Positions 1 through 8,084 of a stretch of 64,000 bases of DNA are shown in pieces. The DNA comes from Bradyrhizobium murdochi (lineage in GTDB: Bacteria; Pseudomonadota; Alphaproteobacteria; Rhizobiales; Xanthobacteraceae). The stretch spans positions 248,001 through 312,000 of the forward strand of contig NZ_AXAU01000001.1 of assembly GCF_000472965.1 (NCBI RefSeq), in the 5' to 3' direction. Made by a program: the position numbers and the translations under genes. Positions within the stretch are counted from its first letter, which is position 1; every line of letters starts with the position of its first letter. The notes beneath the pieces are model-generated. The model saw only the letters and a list, made by a program, of their open reading frames with translations. It searched no databases and was not told where the DNA came from.

Positions 1-185
1 GCCGGTTCGACGCAATTGATTGAAATTTAGGAACGGATTGAAGCGATAATTCGCGGATCTGGTCGGGGTGCACTTCCAATTCGTGGCCAGATTGGCACGA
101 ATGCCGCCTGCCGGCGCCGGCCACGGCGCCGCCCTTGTTCTCGTTCCGCCGCATCAAGCCGCCAAAGGAAGCTTGATGTCCGCGC

Positions 186-1076
186 TCAGTGCTGCGCGAC
201 CGCCGTCTTGTCGAGCGCGGCACGGACGTTGCGTGCCAGCTTCAGGGCGTCGTCGTTGGCCCAGAAATGAACGAAGAACATCCGCGGCTCTTCTGCGAGC
301 ATGTGGCTGTGGATCGCGGTGACCTCGATATCGCCGGCGCGAAGCGTCCGAATCAAGGGATTGACCTCGTTGCCGGTTACGAGGAAGTCGCCGGTGATGG
401 CGGCCTTGCCGCCGCCGGTCGGCTGAAAGTTGATGGCGTTGGCGCCGCCGAGCGGCGTGTTGACCTGCATTCCGCCTTCCTTGGCCGGATCACGCCTCGG
501 AATGCCGTACTGGTAGACACCGCCAGTCGCCGTGCCCTTGGCGCCCATCGCCTCGTCGAGCTTTGCGGTGTCGAGATCAATCGCAGGCGCAGCGGCGGCA
601 GTGGTGGCCGGCGGATCGAACGGCGTCTTGCTTGCCGAAGAAAGCGCGGTGCGGATCGCGGTCGCCATTTTCTCAGGGTCGCCGTGCCCGGCCACATGCA
701 TGTAGAAGGTCGCGGGAGAGGCGCGGAGAATATGATTGTGGATGGCGGTAATATCCAATCCGCTGTCCAGCAGCTTCGTCATGACGGGGGTAATCTCGGT
801 CTCGAGCAACACCAGATCGCCCATCAGCATGGCCTCTCCGTGCATGGGGGCGAAGGCGACCCAGCCTCCGAGCGCCAATGCTGGCTTGATCGCGACGCCG
901 TCCAGCGTGACGTGCAGATCTGATCGCGGCAGCCCGTAACGATGCACTTCACCGCTTACCGTGGCGGTCTTGCCGAGAGCGGCATCCACCTTCTTCCAGT
1001 CGATAGCATCGGCGCGGGTGGCATCCGACAGCAGCAATGCAGCACCGAGCGCGAGTAATATGAGCCGATGTTTCAT
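186..1076 (-). CDS. DUF1259 domain protein, tandem duplicated, secreted
   Basis: This 296-residue protein probably acts outside the cytoplasm. It begins with a hydrophobic signal peptide (MKHRLILLALGAALLLS). Two homologous halves follow, at about residues 25-145 and 165-290. Each half has an A-I-H-x-H motif (AIHNH and AIHSH) and a G-x-Y/H-x-Y-G-x-P-R signature. This matches the DUF1259 (LppY/LpqO-like) family, whose function is unknown; the paired histidines suggest metal binding. The reading frame stays open upstream to 1307, but the ATG at 1076 is preceded by AAGGAG and starts the signal peptide, so it is preferred. It appears to be monocistronic. Confidence 0.75.
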   Translation of the reverse strand: MKHRLILLALGAALLLSDATRADAIDWKKVDAALGKTATVSGEVHRYGLPRSDLHVTLDGVAIKPALALGGWVAFAPMHGEAMLMGDLVLLETEITPVMTKLLDSGLDITAIHNHILRASPATFYMHVAGHGDPEKMATAIRTALSSASKTPFDPPATTAAAAPAIDLDTAKLDEAMGAKGTATGGVYQYGIPRRDPAKEGGMQVNTPLGGANAINFQPTGGGKAAITGDFLVTGNEVNPLIRTLRAGDIEVTAIHSHMLAEEPRMFFVHFWANDDALKLARNVRAALDKTAVAQH

Positions 1077-1377
1077 GGCGTTCTCCTTCTTGCGCGAGCC
1101 CCAAAGATCGACCGGATAGCGCGCAGCATCCCGCAAGGCGTGATGCAGCGCGGCCGAGTGTCGGGGTATGGATGAGAGAATTTTGGGCATGCGTATGCGC
1201 CTCCGGAGAACCGGGACGCGATACTTGGGCATGTCGCCTCGTGGGGGGATCGCAAAACCCCCATGGCCGCATTCAGCCACACTGACGCGGAGTGTCAACG
1301 CGGTCACGCGCTGACATCAGCAGACTCACGCTCAATTGACCAGACGCGATCGAGCCGCTTTTCGCTCCCCGCTGCTA
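1077..1377. other. Intergenic stretch upstream of the DUF1259 gene
   Basis: About 300 bases lie between the leftward DUF1259 start and the end of the next leftward gene. Besides the AAGGAG ribosome binding site next to 1076, I see no convincing promoter, hairpin or small gene here. Confidence 0.4.
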
Positions 1378-2109
1378 TCAGATGATCAGCACCGCACCCG
1401 AGACCAGCAGCAATACCAGCACCACGTTCCGGAACGCCGCCTCATCCAGCCGGCCGTACAGCTTGAGCCCGGCCCAGGTGCCGGCGAACAAGGCTGGCAG
1501 TCCGATCAGAAACAGTTTGATCGTGTCAGGCGTGATCGCGCCCCTGGCTCCGATCCACAGGGCGCTCATGGCGAAGATCGCAACGGCCACCGGCTGAAAC
1601 ACCGTGCGCTGCACGTCCTTGGGCCAGCCGCGCAGGCCGCACCAGATCGTCACCAAAATTCCGGCAAGCCCGGTGATGCCGCCGAGCACGCCGTTGAGGA
1701 AACCGACGGCGGCGTCGGCCGCGGCGCCGCCCGCTTTCACCGCAGGGAGGGCCGGTCGCAGCAGCGCGTAGAGGCTGTAGAGCACGAGGAACGCGCCGAC
1801 GCCCGCGCGCACATGGGCAGGGTTCGCCCAGGTCAGGACGCCGACGCCGACGGGAACGCCGAGTGCGGCGCCGGCCACGAACGGCCAGAGCCTTCGCCAA
1901 TCAAGCGCGCCGCGCAGCTTCCAGACCGAATAGCCCTGCACGAGCAGCCCGAACGCAATGATCAGCGTCGCCGTTTGCAGCGGCGTGAGGATGTAGAGCC
2001 AGATCGCGGAGACGACGAGGCCGAAGGCGAAGCCGGAGAGACCCGCGACCAGCGCGCCGACGAAGGTCGCTAGAAAAAACAGCGACAGTTCGAGCGTCGT
2101 TCCATCCAT
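1378..2109 (-). CDS. TauE/SafE family anion permease
   Basis: This 243-residue integral membrane protein belongs to the TauE/SafE (sulfite exporter) family, whose members move sulfonates, sulfite or related organic anions. About seven to eight hydrophobic segments are visible. The N-terminal repeat signature (FVGALVAGLSGFAFG) and the C-terminal GGITGLAG loop are typical. A TTG start 18 bases upstream is possible, but the ATG at 2109 has a GGAG eleven bases before it. No neighbour indicates the substrate. Confidence 0.85.
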   Translation of the reverse strand: MDGTTLELSLFFLATFVGALVAGLSGFAFGLVVSAIWLYILTPLQTATLIIAFGLLVQGYSVWKLRGALDWRRLWPFVAGAALGVPVGVGVLTWANPAHVRAGVGAFLVLYSLYALLRPALPAVKAGGAAADAAVGFLNGVLGGITGLAGILVTIWCGLRGWPKDVQRTVFQPVAVAIFAMSALWIGARGAITPDTIKLFLIGLPALFAGTWAGLKLYGRLDEAAFRNVVLVLLLVSGAVLII

Positions 2110-2375
2110 GTGCCCGCTCCATACCAAAGCGAGCAGCGCTTGAATGGCTTCGCCATTTAACGGGGAGGCTGCGATTTCCCCGCAAGCAAGCTAAGCCCGT
2201 CGTGGCATCGCGCGCAAGACGAGAGATCGACATGGGCTGCTGACAGTTGCCGCCATTTGCGTGCCGTTCGCGCGGCGCAAGACAAAAAGGTTCATCTCAG
2301 CGTAGTCGAGCCTCGCGTGCGCGATTTCCCGCACCATATGATCCGCGCGAGAGACGCGGGCGACAGGGGGCGGCG

Positions 2376-3254
2376 TTGGGTGAATGGATCGGGGTCGCAA
2401 TCGCGCTGATCTCGAGCAGCCTCGGCGGCAGCGCCGCGGCGATCACGCGCTATCTCGCCGGCAACACCGATCCGATCACGCTTGCGATCCTGCGATGGGG
2501 CATCGGCTTCTGCTGCGTGCTGCCGGCGGCGCTGCTCATGAAGGCGCGATGGCCGAAGCGCGCGGACTGGCCCGCCGTCGCCGCCCTCGGCTTCTGCTTC
2601 TTCGGCGTGTTTTTCGTTCTCTACAATATTGCTATGACGTTCACGACCGCGGCGCGCGCCTCGCTCGCGCTGGCGACGCTGCCGCTGCACACCATGGTGG
2701 TCGGTGCTCTGCTCGGCATCGAGCCGCTGACGAAGCGGAAGTCGATCGGGGTCTGCATCGCGGTGCTGGGTGTCGTCGCCGCACTCGCAACGGGATTGTC
2801 GGCCGCGCCGGAAGGCGCGTGGCGCGGCGAACTGATCATGACCGGCGCCGTTCTGTGCATGGCGTTCTACAATGTCTGGTCCCGGCCGTTCATCCAGCGA
2901 TCCAGCGCGCTCGGTTTCCTCACCGTGGGCATGGGCACCGGCGCGGCGGCACTGATCCTGGTCGGATCGTTGACCGGCAGCGTCGCATCGCTCGGCCAGT
3001 TCGGAGCGCCGCAATGGATCGCGGGACTCTATCTCGGCGTCGCTGGTGGCGCGCTCGCCTTCATTCTGTGGGTGTTGGCGCTGGAGCGGGCGTCGCCGAC
3101 GCGCGTGGCCAACACCATGACGGTCAACCCGGTTGCCGCCGGCCTGCTTGCCACCCAGCTCGTCGGCGAGCCGATCACGCTTAACCTGATTGTCGGGCTG
3201 ATCGCCGTGTTTGCGGGCATATGGATCGCGACGTCGGAGATCAGGAAGCCGTAG
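2376..3254 (+). CDS. EamA (DMT superfamily) transporter
   Basis: This 292-residue permease has ten predicted helices in two EamA repeats (about residues 5-135 and 145-285). It is a drug/metabolite transporter family member, probably an exporter of an amino acid or metabolite. The frame is open from 2247, but that N-terminus is Arg-rich and unlike the family. The TTG at 2376 follows a purine-rich CAGGGGG and gives the usual length. The gene runs divergently from the TauE permease and its last 14 bases overlap convergently with the next MFS gene. Confidence 0.85.
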   Translation: MGEWIGVAIALISSSLGGSAAAITRYLAGNTDPITLAILRWGIGFCCVLPAALLMKARWPKRADWPAVAALGFCFFGVFFVLYNIAMTFTTAARASLALATLPLHTMVVGALLGIEPLTKRKSIGVCIAVLGVVAALATGLSAAPEGAWRGELIMTGAVLCMAFYNVWSRPFIQRSSALGFLTVGMGTGAAALILVGSLTGSVASLGQFGAPQWIAGLYLGVAGGALAFILWVLALERASPTRVANTMTVNPVAAGLLATQLVGEPITLNLIVGLIAVFAGIWIATSEIRKP

Positions 3255-4419
3255 ACTCACGTCTCAACTGGCAGCCTCGGCGATCCTTGCGCAGCAGGAA
3301 CAGCGCCAGCAGCGCCGAGATGCTGAGTGCCGAGGATACGAGCAGCACTCGCGCGCCCATGACCTCGATCAATAGGCCGAACAGCAGGGGGGCTGCGGCC
3401 TGCGCCATCCGCGCCGGTGCGCCGATGATGCCGAGGCGATAGCCGTAATTCTCCGGGCCGAAAACCGCGAGCGGCAGCGTGCCGCGTGCAATGGTCAGGA
3501 TGCCATTGCCGGAGCCGTGGAACAGCGCGAACACGCTGGCCGCGCCGCCGCCGGCCAGGCCGAGGATGGCGGCGCCGATCGGGTGGGTGATGCAGGCAAG
3601 CCTGGTCGAGACCAGCGGATGATAGCGGCTGAGAAACCCCGCCTCGAAGATCCTCGCGGCCACCTGCGCCGGGCCGATCAGTGCGCCGGCGAACACCGCC
3701 TGCGCGGTGGTCGCGCCGGCTGCTTCCATGATGCGCGGCAGATGCGCCGCCATCGCGCCGGTGACGGTCCAGGCGGCTGCGAACACGAAGGCGAGCACGA
3801 TCATGGTGCGGTCGATCGGGATATGCGGCTTGACGGCTGCCGCCACCGCCGCCTTCGCGCCTTTCACGGCCGGCAGCATCAGGAGGTTGAGCGGCAGGCC
3901 GATCAGAATGTGCGCCGCCGCCCAGGCAAAGCAGGTGTTGCGCCAGCCGATGGTCTCCAGCCCCCATGCGGAGAGCGGCCATCCCACGGTCGAGGCAAAG
4001 CCGGCGAGCAGCGTGATGCCGGTGATTGAGCGCCGTGCGGCGTCGCCGTAGATGCGGCCGAGCGCGGCGAAGGCGGCGTCATAAAGGCCGGCGCCCATGC
4101 CGACGCCGAGCAGCAGCCAGGCGATGACGAGCATGGGGATGGATGATGTGAAGCCGAGCAGCGCCAGCCCGGCCGCCAGCACCAGATTGGATAACGACAG
4201 CACGGAGCGGCCGCCGACCAGGTCGATCTGCCGTCCGACACGCGGGCCGATCAGGGCCGAAATCACCAGCGAGGCGGAGAAAGCGGTAAATATCCAGGTC
4301 GAGGATATGCCGAGATCGCGCGCGATGGGGTCAGCGAGGATCGCCGGCAGATAGTAGCTCGAAGCCCAGGCAAGGGTCTGGGTCGTGCCGAGGGCGAGAA
4401 TGATGGGAAGCTGGTTCAC
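3241..4419 (-). CDS. MFS transporter of the arsenic island, ArsK-like role possible
   Basis: This 392-residue major facilitator protein has 12 hydrophobic segments. It starts with GTG at 4419 behind GGGGAACGG and overlaps the upstream 64-codon gene by four bases (GTGA), so the two are translationally coupled. It is the last gene of the leftward ArsR-controlled operon. Efflux of a trivalent arsenical or of the product of the flavoprotein is therefore a reasonable inference. ArsK from Agrobacterium is a known MFS arsenite exporter, but I cannot confirm orthology by eye. Confidence 0.8.
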   Translation of the reverse strand: MNQLPIILALGTTQTLAWASSYYLPAILADPIARDLGISSTWIFTAFSASLVISALIGPRVGRQIDLVGGRSVLSLSNLVLAAGLALLGFTSSIPMLVIAWLLLGVGMGAGLYDAAFAALGRIYGDAARRSITGITLLAGFASTVGWPLSAWGLETIGWRNTCFAWAAAHILIGLPLNLLMLPAVKGAKAAVAAAVKPHIPIDRTMIVLAFVFAAAWTVTGAMAAHLPRIMEAAGATTAQAVFAGALIGPAQVAARIFEAGFLSRYHPLVSTRLACITHPIGAAILGLAGGGAASVFALFHGSGNGILTIARGTLPLAVFGPENYGYRLGIIGAPARMAQAAAPLLFGLLIEVMGARVLLVSSALSISALLALFLLRKDRRGCQLRRESTAS

Positions 4420-4610
4420 GACTGGACCGTTCCCCTTCTAGACCACAGCAGCGCCAGCGGCCCGAGCGGGATGCCCGCTGCCAGCACCGCGAACGCCACC
4501 ATCGATGCCGAGCCATCTTGCGGCCCGCCGGTCGCATCCAGCGCGACGCCGAACTGGCCCACGCACATCGCAACGATGACGGATCGGCCTTCCAGCGAAA
4601 TTCTATTCAC
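4416..4610 (-). CDS. 64-residue membrane protein in the arsenic operon
   Basis: This small protein of unknown function has two hydrophobic stretches (about residues 9-25 and 35-58) and ends with a basic tail. It starts with GTG three bases after the flavoprotein stop and overlaps the MFS start by four bases, so it is embedded in a tightly coupled operon. That packing is the main evidence that it is translated. The nearest Shine-Dalgarno-like GAGGA lies very close to the GTG, which suggests coupling rather than independent initiation. It could be a partner of the MFS pump or a remnant of a membrane gene. Confidence 0.55.
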   Translation of the reverse strand: MNRISLEGRSVIVAMCVGQFGVALDATGGPQDGSASMVAFAVLAAGIPLGPLALLWSRRGTVQS

Positions 4611-4613
4611 TCC

Positions 4614-5981
4614 TCATGCCGAGGACGCGCAACCACATCCCGACTTGCCTTGTTGCTTTGCTTTTTCATCCGCGACGCAACATGCGTCAACATCCGATAT
4701 TGCGGGGCCGCCACAGCAATTGCTGGCATCTGGCAGCGAGCGGCTGCAGACGCCGGTCTCGGGCAGCACCAGTTCGACCCGCTCTGCGGCAGCTCGGTCG
4801 CCGGCGATGTCGGCCGCGATCGAGCGCACCTGTTCGTACCCGGTGACCATCAGGAAGGTCGGTGCGCGGCCGTAAGCTTTCATGCCGGCGAAATAGAAGC
4901 CCGGCTCGTCCTGCGCCAGCTCGCGGGCGCCGTGCGGCCGCACCGTGCCGCAGCTATGCTCGTTCGGATCGATCAGCGGCGCCAGCGCAATCGGACATTC
5001 GATCGCAGGATCAAGCCGGATGCGCAACTCGCGCACGAAATCGAGATCGGGGCGGAAACCCGTCGCGACGATCAGTTGATCGACCACGGCCTGCCGGGCG
5101 TTGCAGCCGGACAGGGCGCCGACGACGAGGCCAGGGCCGTCGGCTACGAGATGCGAAACGCGAAATTCGCTTTCGACCTTGATGCTGCCTGCCGTCACCA
5201 ATGCGGCAAAGGCCGCGCCCAATTGACCGCGAGCCACCAGTTTGTCGTTCACCCCGCCGCCGAAAGCCTTGGCCAGATCGCTGCCGCGCAGCAGCCAGAT
5301 CGGCCGGGTGCCCGGCGCCTGGTCCGCAAGCTTCGCCAGATCGATCAGCGTGCCGATCGCCGAATGCCCCGCGCCCAGCACCGCGACGGTCTTGCCGGCA
5401 TAGCGCGTGCGTTCCTTACCCAGGACGTCGGGCATCCCATAGGCGATCTTGTCGGAGGTATCAGCCTCGCCGATGGCGGAAAGGCCGTTGGCGCCTGCCG
5501 GGTTCGGCGAATGCCAGGTGCCGGAAGCGTCGATGACCGCATCGGCCTTGACGACTTTCGGACCTTGTCCGTTCTGGTAGCGAATTTCGAACGGCGCCTT
5601 TTCCCTGCCTTTCGACTTCATCTTGTCGAAGCCGGCCCGGCTGATCGCGGTGACGCGGCTCGACGTCTGGATATGAGGCCTGAGCGCCGAGTGGACCGCA
5701 AGCGGTTCGAGATAGCGCTCCACCATCTCCATACCAGTCGGATACTGATCCGGTTCGGGAGAATTCCATCCCGTTGCCGCCAGCAGCCGCGTCGCCGCCT
5801 TGTCGACATTGTATTCCCAGGGCGAGAACAGTTGGACGTGGCCCCATTGCCGCATGGCGTGGCCGACCTTGTCGCCGGCTTCCAGCACGATCGGCTGCAA
5901 CCCGCGCTCCAGCACATGGGCGGCGGCGGCAAGGCCGACCGGCCCGGCGCCGATGATCGCAACAGTTCTGGTTTCACCCAT
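4614..5981 (-). CDS. FAD/NAD(P)-dependent oxidoreductase with Cys-rich tail, arsenic-associated
   Basis: This 455-residue flavoprotein has an N-terminal Rossmann FAD site (GAGPVGLAAA), a second nucleotide-binding GAGHSAIG near residue 205, and an ATGFRPD motif. That architecture is typical of flavin monooxygenases and the ArsO-like proteins found in arsenic operons. The last about 40 residues are cysteine-rich (NCCGG, DACC, GCGC), an obvious candidate for binding a soft metalloid. The ATG at 5981 follows GGAGAA and directly precedes the FAD motif. It is the second gene of the leftward operon; its substrate is not evident from sequence. Confidence 0.8.
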   Translation of the reverse strand: MGETRTVAIIGAGPVGLAAAAHVLERGLQPIVLEAGDKVGHAMRQWGHVQLFSPWEYNVDKAATRLLAATGWNSPEPDQYPTGMEMVERYLEPLAVHSALRPHIQTSSRVTAISRAGFDKMKSKGREKAPFEIRYQNGQGPKVVKADAVIDASGTWHSPNPAGANGLSAIGEADTSDKIAYGMPDVLGKERTRYAGKTVAVLGAGHSAIGTLIDLAKLADQAPGTRPIWLLRGSDLAKAFGGGVNDKLVARGQLGAAFAALVTAGSIKVESEFRVSHLVADGPGLVVGALSGCNARQAVVDQLIVATGFRPDLDFVRELRIRLDPAIECPIALAPLIDPNEHSCGTVRPHGARELAQDEPGFYFAGMKAYGRAPTFLMVTGYEQVRSIAADIAGDRAAAERVELVLPETGVCSRSLPDASNCCGGPAISDVDACCVADEKAKQQGKSGCGCASSA

Positions 5982-6000
5982 AGCGTTCTCCCATAAAGCT

Positions 6001-6018
6001 AGAAATATCGAAATAGCG
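6001..6018. promoter_or_regulatory. Candidate ArsR operator, copy 1
   Basis: AGAAATATCGAAATAGCG lies 20 bases upstream of the flavoprotein start, in the 56-base spacer after arsR. A 17/18 identical copy occurs at 6425-6442 upstream of arsR itself, which suggests a shared regulator site. This is inferred from repetition and position only. Confidence 0.5.
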
Positions 6019-6037
6019 TCGAAAGAAACGCAGCGCG

Positions 6038-6379
6038 CTAAGCCGCGGTCTTGGCATTGGTCTTGGCATTGATTTTGGCGTCGGCGGTTTCGGCGCTTTC
6101 CGTGCAGCATTCGGCGACCAAGAAACCCACCAGCTCCCGCATCACTTCGTAGTTGGCGTGGCAGATCAGCGTGGTCGCATCGCGCACTTGGGTGACGAGG
6201 CCGACCACCACCAGCGCCTTGATATGGTGGGAGAGGGTCGAGGGAGCGATTTTCAGTTTCTCTTGCAGGCGGCCGACGGCAAGTCCGGCGCCGCCGGCAC
6301 GGATCAGCGCACGATATATCTTGAGCCGGGTCGGATTGCCCAGCGCTTCCAGATGGGCGGCGGCGTCATCGAGTTTCAT
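6038..6379 (-). CDS. arsR: ArsR/SmtB-family metalloregulator, first gene of the leftward ars operon
   Basis: This 113-residue winged-helix repressor has the recognition-helix region (APSTLSHHIKAL) and a C-terminal vicinal Cys pair (AECCTES) suited to binding As(III) or Sb(III). It heads the leftward operon and presumably represses it until arsenite binds. A candidate operator lies 46 bases upstream and a near-identical copy lies downstream of the gene. The C-terminus carries a short repeat, AKINAKTNAKT, encoded by a 12-base tandem repeat, so the tail length may vary between strains. Confidence 0.88.
   Translation of the reverse strand: MKLDDAAAHLEALGNPTRLKIYRALIRAGGAGLAVGRLQEKLKIAPSTLSHHIKALVVVGLVTQVRDATTLICHANYEVMRELVGFLVAECCTESAETADAKINAKTNAKTAA
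6047..6082 (-). repeat. 12-base tandem repeat inside arsR
   Basis: GGTCTTGGCATT occurs twice in a row (6047-6070), followed by a third degenerate unit. In the gene frame it encodes the repeated N-A-K-T tail of ArsR. Confidence 0.7.
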
Positions 6380-6424
6380 GACTGCACGATGACACGGCTA
6401 TCACGGCTCGTCAACGGTATTTCC

Positions 6425-6442
6425 AGAAATATCGAAACAGCG
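6425..6442. promoter_or_regulatory. Candidate ArsR operator, copy 2
   Basis: AGAAATATCGAAACAGCG differs at one base from the copy at 6001-6018. It sits in the divergent control region, 46 bases upstream of the leftward arsR, where autoregulation is expected. Confidence 0.5.
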
Positions 6443-6480
6443 GGCGCCTGCAGCGGCGACAGTAAAAGTTGACATGCCGT

Positions 6481-6503
6481 GATATATCGATAAGTCTGGA
6501 TAT
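6481..6503. promoter_or_regulatory. Candidate operator at the start of the rightward arsR
   Basis: GATATATCGATAAG and a second GGATATAT lie directly against the ATG at 6504. The element shares the core ATATCGA with the two copies above. No normal Shine-Dalgarno is present, so this AT-rich stretch probably serves as operator and transcription start region, possibly for a leaderless message. Confidence 0.4.
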
Positions 6504-6866
6504 ATGGAATCCGAACAAGCCATTTTGGCGCTGGCGGCGCTGGCGCAATCGACCAGGCTCGACGTGTTTCGGCTGTTGGCGAAACACGAGCCGGAGGGAT
6601 TGCCTGCAGGTGACATCGCCAAGGCGCTCGCCGTGCCGCAGAACACCATGTCGTCGCATCTGGCGATCTTGTCGCGTGCGGGGCTGGTGACAGCGCGCCG
6701 CTTCAGCCGCTCGATTGTCTACCGCGCCGATCTGAAGGCCTTTCAGTCCGTGGTGCTGTTCATGCTCAGGGATTGTTGCCACGGGCGGCCCGAAATCTGC
6801 GGTCCATTGATTGAAGACCTCACGCCTTGCTGCACCCCGAAGCCGAGGAGGAAAGCGCATGTCTGA
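6504..6866 (+). CDS. arsR: Second ArsR-family metalloregulator, first gene of the rightward ars operon
   Basis: This 120-residue winged-helix regulator has the HTH region PQNTMSSHLAILSRAGL. Its C-terminal half carries several cysteines (LRDCC, EICG, TPCCTPK) that could form a three-Cys trivalent arsenic site. It diverges clearly from the other arsR in the window. Its last eight bases overlap the start of arsC, so it belongs to the rightward arsR-arsC-aqpS-arsC operon and probably autoregulates it. Confidence 0.9.
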   Translation: MESEQAILALAALAQSTRLDVFRLLAKHEPEGLPAGDIAKALAVPQNTMSSHLAILSRAGLVTARRFSRSIVYRADLKAFQSVVLFMLRDCCHGRPEICGPLIEDLTPCCTPKPRRKAHV

Positions 6867-7386
6867 ACGCATCTACAATGTACTCTTCCTGTGCACCGGA
6901 AACACCGCCCGTTCGATCCTGGCGGAATCGATCCTGCGCAAGGACGGCCGCCGCAATTTTCGCGCCTTCTCCGCCGGCAGCCAGCCGAAGGGGACGGTCA
7001 ATCCGTTCGCGATCAAGGTTCTCAACCGCCTTGACTACCCCACGGACGATTTGCGCTCCAAGAGCTGGGAAGAGTTCGCGCGGTCCGATGCTCCCGTGAT
7101 GGATTTCGTCTTTACGGTCTGCGACAACGCAGCCGGCGAATCCTGCCCGGTCTGGCCGGGACAGCCGATGACGGCACATTGGGGCATCGAGGATCCCGCC
7201 GCCGTCGAGGGCACCGATATCGAGAAGGAAGCCGCGTTCGTCGAGGCTTTCCGCTATCTCAAGAATCGAATTGGCGCCTTTGCGAGCTTGCCGCTCGCAA
7301 GCATTGACAAGTTGTCGCTCGGGACCAAGCTGCGCGACATCGGCCGCAGCGACGGCGCGACCTCAGGCCATGAGAAGGCGAGCTGA
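6859..7386 (+). CDS. arsC: Arsenate reductase, low-molecular-weight phosphatase fold
   Basis: This 175-residue enzyme reduces As(V) to As(III). It has the phosphatase P-loop signature C-T-G-N-T-A-R-S near its N-terminus (CX5R) and later cysteines (TVCDNAAGESCPVW) matching the cysteine relay of this class. The ATG at 6859 lies within the end of arsR and follows GAGGAAAG. It overlaps the channel gene by one base. The arsenite it makes could leave through the AqpS-like channel that follows, as known in Sinorhizobium meliloti. Confidence 0.88.
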   Translation: MSERIYNVLFLCTGNTARSILAESILRKDGRRNFRAFSAGSQPKGTVNPFAIKVLNRLDYPTDDLRSKSWEEFARSDAPVMDFVFTVCDNAAGESCPVWPGQPMTAHWGIEDPAAVEGTDIEKEAAFVEAFRYLKNRIGAFASLPLASIDKLSLGTKLRDIGRSDGATSGHEKAS

Positions 7387-8084
7387 TGTCTGACTTCGAT
7401 CTGCCACGCCGGCTCGCTGCCGAAGCGCTCGGGACCGCATTGTTGGTCGCTACCGTGGTCGGCTCCGGGATCATGGCCGAGACCTTGACCAAGGACGTGG
7501 CACTGGCGCTGCTCGGCAATACGTTGCCGACCGGTGCCATCCTGGTCGTCCTCATCACCATTCTCGGTCCCATTTCCGGGGCCCATTTCAATCCGGCGGT
7601 ATCGCTGGTCTTTGCGATCAGGCGCGAGCTGACGCCGCGCGAGGCGCTGCTCTACATCGCTGCGCAAATCGCCGGCGGGATTGCCGGAACCATGCTGGCG
7701 CATGCGATGTTCGCGCTGCCGCTGCTCGATGCTTCGCTGAAAATGCGAACCGGCGGTGCGCAATGGCTCGCCGAAGCCGTCGCCGCGTTCGGCCTGGTTG
7801 CGACCATTCTGGCCGGTATCCGGTTCAACCGCGCCGCGGTGCCGTGGCTGGTCGGCCTCTACATCACGGCGGCTTACTGGTTCACGGCGTCGACGTCGTT
7901 CGCCAATCCCGCCGTTGCCATTGCGCGCTCGCTGACCAACACGTTTTCGGGCATTCGCCCCACAGATCTTCCGGGCTTCATCGCGGCGGAAACCTGCGGC
8001 GCCATCATCGCGTTGATCTTCATGGGCTGGCTGCTTCGTGAAGGCGACAAGACGCCCGCAGTGTTGAAGGAGGCGCAACCATGA
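7386..8084 (+). CDS. aqpS: MIP-family aquaglyceroporin, AqpS-like arsenite channel
   Basis: This 232-residue membrane channel has six hydrophobic segments and both pore NPA motifs (HFNPAVSL and FANPAVAIARS). In rhizobia an aquaglyceroporin between arsR and arsC replaces an ArsB pump and lets arsenite flow down its gradient. The setting between two arsC genes supports that role. The start codon shares one base with the arsC stop, and the end overlaps the next gene by four bases. Confidence 0.88.
   Translation: MSDFDLPRRLAAEALGTALLVATVVGSGIMAETLTKDVALALLGNTLPTGAILVVLITILGPISGAHFNPAVSLVFAIRRELTPREALLYIAAQIAGGIAGTMLAHAMFALPLLDASLKMRTGGAQWLAEAVAAFGLVATILAGIRFNRAAVPWLVGLYITAAYWFTASTSFANPAVAIARSLTNTFSGIRPTDLPGFIAAETCGAIIALIFMGWLLREGDKTPAVLKEAQP

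Noticed and set aside
4416..4610. Reading the 64-residue protein as the tail of a split MFS transporter
   Set aside because: The downstream MFS gene is complete with 12 helices, and the small protein has no MFS motif.
4518..5996. Plus-strand open frame of 492 codons
   Set aside because: It lies antisense to the arsenic flavoprotein, has an Arg/Gln-rich composition without domains, and arises from GC-rich codon use.
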